Part shown: positions 55,451-64,000 of the stretch, piece by piece
How positions within the stretch are numbered: position 1 is the stretch's first letter
Layout of the letters: each line of letters starts with the position of its first letter
Origin: Heliocidaris tuberculata
Lineage: Eukaryota > Echinodermata > Echinoidea > Camarodonta > Echinometridae
NCBI GenBank assembly: GCA_025618425.1
Contig: CM046850.1
Span: 10,750,768 to 10,814,767 of the forward strand
Length of the DNA: 64,000 nt
Direction: 5' to 3'
Notes under the pieces: generated by a model
What the model was told of the DNA's origin: nothing
What the model saw: only the letters and a program-made list of their open reading frames with translations
Database searches by the model: none
Translations under genes and position numbers: made by a program

Positions 55451-57224
55451 TACTCACTTCCATACCAATATACCTCAAATAAAATCGCAGTCACAACCGC
55501 ATACCTTGCAAGTTTCTCCTTTCTTTCAAATTGTAAATACAGGGGGAAAGTTGTCGGTATTGTTGGATATTCTATGTATCTGTGCCAGTTATCTCAAAAC
55601 ACACTCATGGTTGATAAAAAAAAAAAAAAAATCAGATATTTTTCAACAAAGCAAAAGCAATACTTTGCCCCATATTATGGAAAATCTTTAAATGACTCCA
55701 AAGAATACGTTTTCAAAGTTGCATTGAAAAAATACACACTTTTAAATGTCTTTCCCTATTTCTTCTCCCTCTCTCTCTCTTCTCTTTATTCCCCTCTCTC
55801 TCTATTCCCTCCCTCTCCCCCCCCCCTCTCTCTCTCTATCTCTATTCCCTTCCCCCTCTCTCTTTCAAAATTGTTCAGTACCCATTGTATTCTGTTTTGA
55901 GAGCTGAAAAAAAAATGAATATAATTGGAAAGATTATCATTAAACAATACAAACATTTAAAAGACTTAAACAGTTATTTAATACTGTGATTCAAAACTTT
56001 AAATGAGATAGATTTCTACAACAAGCACCTTTAACAAAAAAATAGACCAGTATGGATTTTCCTTTAAAACAGTATTGAGAAATGATGTAAATATTTTCAG
56101 TTATAGTATTGTATTCAGGTAAGTTTAAGCTCCTTCAGTGTGTAAATGGACTTCATCCCCAAGAATGTATGATGTAGTAAGCAAATACAATTAGCTCATA
56201 CACCCCCCCCCCCCCCCTTCCAGAATACATGGAACATACTGCTAATAAGATGCATCTAACTGCAATGATTATGTATGGGGAGGGGAACATAAATTGATAT
56301 TCAACGACATTAACCACAGTTAAATTTTGAAATATACTCACTTCCATACCAATATACCTCAAATAAAATCGCAGTTACAACCGCATACCTTGCAAGTTTC
56401 TCCTTTCTTTCAAATTGTAAATACAGGGGGAAAGTTGTCGGTATTGTTGAATATTCTATGTATCTGTGTATAAGTTATCTCAAAACACACTCATGGTTGA
56501 TGAAAAAAAAAAAAATCAGGTATATGTCAACAAAGCAAAAGCAATACTTTGCCCCATATTATGGAAAATCTTTAAATGACTCCAGAGAATACGTTTTCAA
56601 AGTTGCATTGAAAAAATACACTTTTAAATGTCTTTCCCTATTTCTTCTCCCCCTCTCTCTCTTCTCTTTATTCCCCCTCTCTCTATTCCCTCCCTCTCTT
56701 CCCCCTCTATCTCTCTCTCTCTATCTCTATTCCCTTCCCCCTCTCTCTTTCAAAATTGTTCAGTACCCATTGTATTCTGTTTGAGAGCTGAAAAAAAACC
56801 TGAATATAATTGGAAAGATTATCATTAAACAATACAAATATTTAAAAGACTTAAACAGTTATTTAATACCGCGATTCAAAACTTTGAATGAGATAGATTT
56901 CTACAACAAGCACCTTTAACAAAATAATAGACCAGTATGGATTTTCCTTTAAAACAGTATTGAGAAATCATGTAAATATTTTCAGTTATAGTATTGTATT
57001 CAGGTAAGTTTAAGCTCCATCAGCGTGGAAATGGACTTCATCCCCAAGAATGTATGATGTAGTAAGCAAATACAATTAGCTCATACACCCCCCCCCCCTT
57101 CCAGAATACATGGAACATACTGCTAATAAGATGCATCTAACTGCAAAGGCCGAATGATTATGTAGGGGGAGGGGAACATAAATTGATATTCAACGACATT
57201 AACCACAGTTAAATTTTGAAATAG
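55451..57224. repeat. Tandem duplication, about 887-bp unit, in copy 1 only
   Basis: Unit 1 (55451-56334) and unit 2 (56335-57224) are almost identical, both with 'tactcacttccataccaata', a CT-rich tract, a C-run and 'taaccacagttaaattttga'. Copy 2 of the element has the unit once (from 62231), so the tandem arose after the two copies separated or was lost from one. Confidence 0.85.
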
Positions 57225-57509
57225 AGATTTGACAAAACTTTGAAAAGCCCCACTGAAGAATTAACTTATAATTGCAGACTAAATAACATTCTTACCAGTG
57301 GTAGTGCATAACATAGTTAAATTAAAGAAGAGAAGTAAGATAGTTGTAGGAGCTGTGAAATGAAATTCTTCATGGGGGTAAGACTGTTATTCAAAATACT
57401 AAAATGAATGGACTATGTTATGCCTTTGGTGTGTCCTTGCACACTCCATTGTGAGATCATTTGAGGATCGAGGGGAGGGGGGAGCAAGGGGTACTGGGGT
57501 ACTAGGAAC

Positions 57510-57672
57510 CAGTGGCGAATCCAGGCTTTCTTGAGGGAGGGGGCTCAATATTCACAAAATTTTCTGACAAGCAAAAAAAAAAAAAAAAAAAAAAGGTCCT
57601 CAGCATTTTTGGGGCCCCTTTTTGGTCCCAGGGGAGGGGCCCGGGCCCCCCGCCCCCCCGGATCCGCCACTG
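57510..57672. mobile_element. Short hAT-like element with 8-bp duplication
   Basis: The left end is CAGTGGCGAATCCAGG and the right end GGATCCGCCACTG. The perfect duplication 'ctaggaac' lies at 57502-57509 and 57673-57680. 163 bp. The same insertion, same site, is at 63375-63553 in copy 2, so it predates the duplication. Confidence 0.85.
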
Positions 57673-59366
57673 CTAGGAACTACAAGGAAGGGTGTGGTGG
57701 CACAGGTAGTATTAATATTAGCAGCCGATGGACTGGGGAGAGACACTGCTATCTGAGAACGATGAATGGCATCAAGTTCATTCCCTTCGACTCCCTCTTG
57801 TTCTTGAGAGCATCCTTTTGTATCAGCTACCAGGTACAATCTCTTGTAGGTGTGTACATGCCCTGCAAAATAATAAAAGAATTAAACAATGATATAGCTT
57901 TCCTAACAACAAGCATTACATCATAGCTACAAAGTGACTTGTATAGTTGTATAACATTTTTGAGATACAATTCACAAAACACATACATCAAAATTACTAA
58001 ACATTTTCTTGAATGAACAGAAATTTAATAAGATGAGAAAATAGCATCTAACATAGCAAGAGACTATAACACAAGCATGCATGATCAGTGTTTATGTATT
58101 AAATGCTATCGTTGTGTAGGACCATGACAAAGCGTATGTTAGTAAATAGAAGATCAGGGTATAAATTATTTCCCTGTTAATTAAAACAAAGCAGCACAAC
58201 TAATTGACAGACTTTGAATGAACACCCATCCCCAGTTTCCATGAATTGATGCATTGGGAAAACAATTGGATTGTATAAATAAAAAATTTGTACTTACTCT
58301 CTTAGGTAAGGATGTGAAATCAACAATACTAGTACGTTAGTAAGTGTTTTTCCTTGAGGATGAGAAACAGGTGTGTGATGACCTGAAATGATGATGGCAC
58401 CAGTTCTACTTCTCTTCCCTCGTTCTTCCTCATGTTCTTGTACTGCATGAAACAAGCCTGTATGTTGACCAAACTACATCCAGCACTTTCTCCTGTAAAT
58501 TTATTAAGAAAGAAATTTAGATCATTATTGTATTTTTGCCAGGATAAGAAATAACAAAGCAAAATGAAATTGCTAAAAAGAATAATAATTTACATTAAAA
58601 GATAAAAATAGCAATGCAGAGAATAATAATGATTTTAAAAATAAAAGTAGTAAATAGATTATTTGACCAGATGAATTCTGACTTGCTTTATGTCTTATTT
58701 ATAATGACATAATTGATGGGGGATGTTGTACTGTATGTAAAGTATCTATATAAAAACTACTTATCAGTTTCCATCTCCAAACGAATCTTTAACTTCATTT
58801 TAGAGTTGAATGAAACAAAATAATTACCAGATCTTTCAAGCTTGCTGGCAATCTTTCAGCAAATGTGTCTCACCCTTAATATCCTCATCTTTGTACAGGG
58901 ATTAGCCTGGTTTTCCAGTGTTTAATCCTGGCCCATTCTTTTATGCTGCAAAAAATAGATGGAGAAAGTAACAAACCATAAGACTACAAATAAACAGGTT
59001 CATAAATATATAAGGTTCTTTTAATATTTCTTCATGGAATGGACTTTTATTTCATATTAGAAATTCACATTTAGTCTCATCTCAAATAGAATGGTTGGTC
59101 TTATGATAGAAATTTATGTAATTATTCAACTTGAAAAAAAAAAGTGAAACATAAAATTTAATCTATTTCAATTTATCAAGAGTTTATATATAGCGAAATG
59201 GCAAAAGATAAATCATAATAAAGGCCATAGTGACATATAATTTTATTTACAACTTACTACACTCCCACTCAAACAAATGTTGGGATTCGCCCCTTTTTCT
59301 CAATGTATAGACTTAGGGGTTTATGAACAGCAAGTGTACATAATACATATACATCTACTCTAGATC

Positions 59367-59550
59367 CAGAGGCGGATCCAGGAATCAGGATTTTGTCAAG
59401 GGGGGGGGGGGGGGGCACATATCTCAGAAAACTTTCTGACAAGAAAAGAAAAATAAAGGTTATCTTATTTCTTCTTTTTTTTTTTTTTTGTCCAGTTTTC
59501 CTTCAAATTCTCTGAAAAGCAAAAAGGGGATGCCCCTAAATCTGCCACTG
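59367..59550. mobile_element. Short hAT-like element
   Basis: The left end is CAGAGGCGGATCCAGG and the right end TCTGCCACTG. It is flanked by the direct repeat 'ctagatc' (seven bases clear). G-run and T-run inside. Confidence 0.75.
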
Positions 59551-59719
59551 CTAGATCTTTGACATCCCTGTTTCGGATTTGTAGCCCTAATGAAAAAATT
59601 CTCTCTGAAAATTTCAGTTTTACTAATATTGCCATATATGTCAAATTGATCTAATGATTATTCTTATTTCTCCCTTTTTAAAAATTATTTTATTGGCCTG
59701 TAACTTAGACTGCTTCTAG

Positions 59720-60910
59720 ATCTACTGGAAATGCTTTGATCAAAACAAAAAGAATCAAAACTACCTAAAACAAACAAATAATAAAACAAAAAGATAAGGA
59801 GCCTGGAGGAGTGAGTTTAAGATTTAGACTAACTGTTAGATCTAAATGTTAGACCTACAAATAAGAAAAAGGTCTCTAACTTAGTTCTTAGATCTACATA
59901 AACTCTAGATCTAATGTTAGTCAGTGACATGTATGATGTAAATTGATGTTAGATATCTTAAATTTAGAGTCTAGAGATTAGACTCTTGCCTAACTTAGAA
60001 TCTAGACCACTATACTATTATTTGGCCTAACGTTAGGCTCTAGATCTGGATCTAGGAGAATTAACAGCTTAGTAAGTACACTACAAGCCCCCCCCCCCCC
60101 CTTCCCCAAAATTAGGCTCAAATTAAGATTAAGAACCAACAACAGTGAGACTAAATCATGTCAAGTTGAGTAGATGGTCTAGTAACGTTAACAGTCAGTG
60201 ACACTGACATGTTCGAAATTTGTAAGGGGGGGGGGGGGTCTCTCTCTCTCTCTCTGTCGATTTTACAGACACTAGACCATTATAATGCAGACCATAGGCT
60301 AGCTCTGATTTTAAACGGAATGATGCCCATACCATGCTCCCCCCCCCCCCCCCCCGGCCTCCAGATACACTGCCTGGAGTCTGGACTCCTGGACCTGTAA
60401 TGGTCCTGGGGCTGGGACCGGGCTGGAGTTTTATAGCTTTAACAGTTAGGCCTTATTTAGTTTAGTTTACATGTTGTTAGGAATCAGGCCTATATTCAGC
60501 TAGACCTAACTTAGACTAAGACCTGGAGCCAGGGATCTAGCTCTAGATCTAGATATAACTTTTACTCATTTAATTTGCTCATAACCTAGCCTAACTTATG
60601 GCTAGGTAAAGTTAAGTTTAGCTACCATTTATTCTCTCCGCAGTCTAAGTTAGATCTATAGATCTAGTCTTATAGACGATAGATTCTCTAAACTTACTGT
60701 TAATGTTATTGTAAACGTTAGTTTTGGTCTTTATCAAGTTGATCAAACGTTGGCCTTTGTTAAGTTCGTCAAGGCTAGCATTGATAAAATATAGACTAGA
60801 GTCTATAGACCTCTCATCTAATTAGTCTTAGTGTTACTTACCGTAGTAGATAAACTTTCAGCAACCTTTCAACCAAAGGATCAATCAGACAAGTAGATCT
60901 ATGTAACTTA
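59720..60910. repeat. Cluster of TCTAGATCTA-type motifs
   Basis: AGATCT, TCTAGA and TAGATCTA words occur about twenty times over 1.2 kb, mixed with 'taacttag' and 'taacgttag'. The stretch is otherwise without frames. Runs of C and G (60088, 60228, 60341) interrupt it. Confidence 0.6.
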
Positions 60911-62597
60911 GGTCTCTCGTTTTGGTTGGACTTGACGAAAACATAACCGATGCTGTGCTTTTGTGTATAGCTCTATGGTACTTTTTGTGCGGTGCGATAA
61001 AATAATTTACACGTAAAATCCCATAGAGATATGAGCTGGAGAAGTGAAAGTTTCTGTAATACAATTAGCGGCTTCGGATGAATATGACGTCACTGCAAAT
61101 CCTCCACGCTAATTGGTTGGTGGCCAAAATGTCGTTTTGTCGTGGTGGGAAAATCGCTCACTGAGCGATTTTCTGAAACGACTAAAACCCCCTAAAAACG
61201 TCGTGCACGACGTTTCGAAAAATGTCGTGGCAGGTGTGCACGGTGCCATAGGGTTTGCATTAGAGCGATTTTTCAGAAAGTCGTTCATGTCGTTTTGTCG
61301 TGTCGTGTGTCGTGTGTCGTATTCGGTGTGAATCCGCCTTAAAGGCGGATTCACACCGAACACGACACACGACACACGACACACGACACGACAAAACGAC
61401 ATACTACACGACAAACGGCGAAAAAACAGTGCACACCGCACACGACATTCGCTAATAAGTCGTGCTGGAGAGAGGGAGATGTCGTTTTTGATGATGAGAA
61501 TGTCGTGATAGTATTCATTTGAAGTTCATCATTGTAGTCATCAAAATAATTCTATAAGAGTTTTATATTGTTTAATTCTGAAATCATTTATTCTTTATTT
61601 GGATTTCTAAAAGTTGTTAAATTGGTCAAGTGACACATGTTGAGAAATTACAAAAGTGATATTTGCCGTTTTCTATTCGGAATAATCATAGCTGCGGTTT
61701 TTTTTTTCTTCATATCGTGTGAGTATTTTAAATACATTTAAAAAAAATGATCTTTGTCGTCTATTCGGAATAATTCAAGCAGTTTTGTTTTATACACTCA
61801 CGACTGACCATGTTTTAGAGACAGAATGATCTGAAAAATATATTTCCTTAATTGAAAATAGTGGTGCAGGCTTATAATTATCTAGAATACGGGTACCAGA
61901 CATTAGGAGAGTAGATCTACTTGAATTTCTTGCTGGACCAAGTCTAACGGAAATTTTTGTTTTCCATTTATGACGAGTAGATCGTCTATGACACATGGTC
62001 ATAACCTTATTTCTGTGACATACTAGTAACATGAGTAATATGCACATTTTCCCCAAACTTTAAAAAAAAAAAATATTATCTCTGCAATTTGGATTTGGTG
62101 CAGCTACCAGGGGGGGGGGGGGAATAAATAAATGGCTAAGTGGGAGGTTGCGATATGATAGGACTCCTCACACACCCTCTCCTTTCTAATTGGTTTGTTT
62201 TATTACTTCACATTCTATCAAGTATACTCACTTCCATACCAATATACCTCAAATAAAATCGCAGTCACAACCGCATACCTTGCAAGTTTCTCCTTTCTTT
62301 CAAATTGTAAATACAGGGGGAAAGTTGTCGGTATTGTTGGATATTATATGTATCTGTGCCAGTTATCTCAAAACACACTCATGGTTGATTAAAAAAAATT
62401 TTTTTTAAATCAGATATTTTTCAACAAAGCAAAAGCAATACTTTGCCCCATATTATGGAAAATCTTTAAATGACTCCAGAGAATACGTTTTCAAAGTTGC
62501 ATTGAAAAAATACACACTTTTAAATGTCTTTCCCTATTTCTTCTCCCCCTCTCTCTCTTCTCTTTATTCCCCTCTCTCTCTATTCCCTCCTCTCTCC

Positions 62598-62642
62598 CCC
62601 CCCTCTCTCTCTCTCTATCTCTATTCCCTTCCCCTCTCTCTT
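62598..62642. repeat. (CT)n tract of the TTAA element
   Basis: CT-rich low-complexity sequence present in every unit copy (also about 55785-55865 and 56650-56750). Confidence 0.7.
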
Positions 62643-63374
62643 TCAAAATTGTTCAGTACCCATTGTATTCTGTTTGAGAGCTGAAAAAAAATGAATATAA
62701 TTGGAAAGATTATCATTAAACAATACAAATATTTAAAAGACTTAAACAGTTATTTAATACTGTGATTCAAAACTTTAAATGAGATAGATTTCTACAACAA
62801 GCACCTTTAACAAAAAAAATAGACCAGTATGGATTTTCCTTTAAAACAGTATTGAGAAATGATGTAAATATTTTCAGTTATAGTATTGTATTCAGGTAAG
62901 TTTAAGCTCCTTCAGTGTGTAAATGGACTTCATCCCCAAGAATGTATGATGTAGTAAGCAAATACAATTAGCTCATACACCCCCCCCCCCCCCTTCCAGA
63001 ATACATGGAACATACTGCTAATAAGATGCATCTAACTGCAATGATTATGTATGGGGAGGGGAACATAAATTGATATTCAACGACATTAACCACAGTTAAA
63101 TTTTGAAATAGAGATTTGACAAAACTTTGAAAAGCCCAACTGAAGAATTTACTTATAATTGCAGACTAAATAACATTCTAACCAGTGGTAGTGCATAATA
63201 TAGTTAAATTAAAGAAGAGAAGTAAGATAGTCGTAGGGGCTGTGAAATAAAATTCTTCATGGGGATAAGACTGTTATTCAAAATACTAAAATGAATGGAC
63301 TATGTTATGCCATTGTGAGATCATTTGAGGATCGAGGGGAGGGGTGGAGCAAGGGGTACTGGGGTACTAGGAAC

Positions 63375-63434
63375 CAGTGGCGGATCCAGGATTTCTTGAG
63401 GGAGGGGGCTCAATATTCACAAAATTTTCTGACA

Positions 63435-63473
<39 letters not shown>

Positions 63474-63553
63474 TCCACAGCATTTTTGGGCCCCTTTTTG
63501 GTCCCAGGGGAGGGGGCCCGGGCCCCCTGGCCCCCCCCCCGGATCCGCCACTG
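63375..63553. mobile_element. hAT-like element in copy 2 (same insertion as 57510)
   Basis: The left end is CAGTGGCGGATCCAGG and the right end GGATCCGCCACTG. The duplication 'ctaggaac' lies at 63367-63374 and 63554-63561. Its internal A-run is longer than in copy 1. Confidence 0.85.
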
Positions 63554-64000
63554 CTAGGAACTACAAGGAAGGGTGTGGTGACACAGGTAGTATTAATATT
63601 AGCAGCCGATGGACTGGGGAGAGACACTGCTATCTGAGAACGATGAATGGCATCAAGTTCATTCCCTTCGACTCCCTCTTGTTCTTGTGAGCATCCTTTT
63701 GCATCAGCTACCAGGTACAATCTCTTGTAGGTGTGTACATACCCTGCAAAATAATAAAAGAATTAAACAATGATATAGCTTTCCTAACAACAAGCATTAC
63801 ATCATAGCTACAAAGTGACTTGTATAGTTGTATAACATTTTTGAGATACAATTCACAAAACACATAAATCAAAATTACTCAACATTTTCTTGAATGAACA
63901 GAAATTTAATAAGATGAGAAAATAGCATCTAACATAGCAAGAGACTATAACACAAGCATGCATGATGTGTTTATGTATTAAATGCTATCGTTGTGTAGGA

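Larger units (their letters stand above)
57399..60960 (-). other. Possible spliced - strand transcription unit in the TTAA element
   Basis: Candidate exons on the - strand: first exon ending at 60842 with donor GTAAGT; 58945-58828 (acceptor TTTTTTGCAG, donor GTAATT); 58492-58383 (acceptor AATTTACAG, donor GTCATC); and 57862-57399 (acceptor TATTTTGCAG). Short frames include NIQACFMQYKNMRKNEG, distantly reminiscent of Myb/SANT-like DNA-binding proteins, and a Ser/Pro/Thr-rich end. The phases do not join cleanly, the exon 58945-58828 has stops in every frame tried, and the last frame is split by a hAT-like element and shifts by one base in copy 2. It could be a decayed transposon gene, a non-coding transcript, or chance. 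Confidence 0.25.
54584..61338. mobile_element. Large TTAA element, copy 1, with about 50-bp terminal repeats
   Basis: The left end AGGCGGATTCACACCGAACA continues with (ACACGAC)n for about 50 bases. The right end is the reverse complement with two changes. The right edge is TTAA (61339-61342); the left edge is AAAA, so that target copy is altered. At 6.75 kb it is large enough to carry genes, but no transposase domain is recognised. It contains an internal tandem duplication (55451-57224), a hAT-like insertion (57510) and possible - strand exons. The TTAA site suggests PiggyBac or Kolobok, as for the MITEs above. Confidence 0.65.
61343..64000. mobile_element. Large TTAA element, copy 2 (cut by window end)
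   Basis: It starts AGGCGGATTCACACCGAACA directly after the TTAA that ends copy 1 and follows copy 1 base for base with few changes, up to text matching about 58115. It lacks the internal tandem unit and has one extra 7-bp ACACGAC unit near the start. Confidence 0.8.

Noticed and set aside
61113..61441. Frames of 72 and 110 codons on opposite strands near 61.1-61.4 kb
   Set aside because: They lie on the terminal repeats of the two TTAA elements; the repeated CRVVCRVS text is the ACACGAC microsatellite in translation.

Overview
This is a stretch of an animal nuclear genome: AT-rich, with introns, and packed with repeats. Recognisable protein-coding exons make up less than 3 % of it. The mix of repeats suggests a marine deuterostome, most likely an echinoderm of sea-urchin type: short TTAA-flanked fold-back elements, hAT-like elements carrying long G-runs, several LINE families, a Penelope-like element and a tRNA-derived SINE. 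No species-specific gene is visible, so the organism is an inference.

The main gene is on the + strand in six exons from 19664 to 37404. Spliced by eye with consistent phases, it encodes a 308-residue type I membrane protein of the LAMP/CD68 (lysosome-associated membrane protein) family: signal peptide, Thr/Ser-rich mucin stalk built from a seven-residue repeat, one LAMP domain with four cysteines, one membrane span, and a short basic tail ending in the lysosomal sorting motif Y-S-S-F. Its promoter, exon 1 and upstream flank (about 9.65-20.33 kb) are duplicated in compact form at about 43.60-46.24 kb, where a nearly identical first exon lies at 45195-45237. The other exons of that copy are not seen in the window.

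A second probable gene lies on the - strand at the left edge (about 817-2977). It is small, with a basic N-terminal half and an acidic C-terminal half, and I do not recognise it. A third, doubtful - strand transcription unit (57.4-61.0 kb) lies inside a large terminal-inverted-repeat element.

Layout: 0-3 kb small - strand gene; 3-9.3 kb nested fold-back repeats; 9.6-19.5 kb duplicated flank filled with two LINE remnants, fold-back elements and G-run elements; 19.5-38.8 kb LAMP-like gene, whose 12.7-kb first intron is a transposon graveyard and whose 3' flank carries a mariner-like fold-back element; 39-41.6 kb tandem duplications; 41.6-43.4 kb degenerate Penelope-like element (- strand); 43.6-46.2 kb second LAMP first exon; 47-49.9 kb a LINE on the - strand split by another LINE on the + strand; 49.9-50.8 kb element made of about 150-bp tandem repeats; 54.6-64 kb two tandem copies of a roughly 6.7-kb TTAA element, the second cut off by the window end.

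Many mobile elements here can be defined to the base because the target-site duplications are intact, and in several cases a related uninterrupted (empty) site lies elsewhere in the window.
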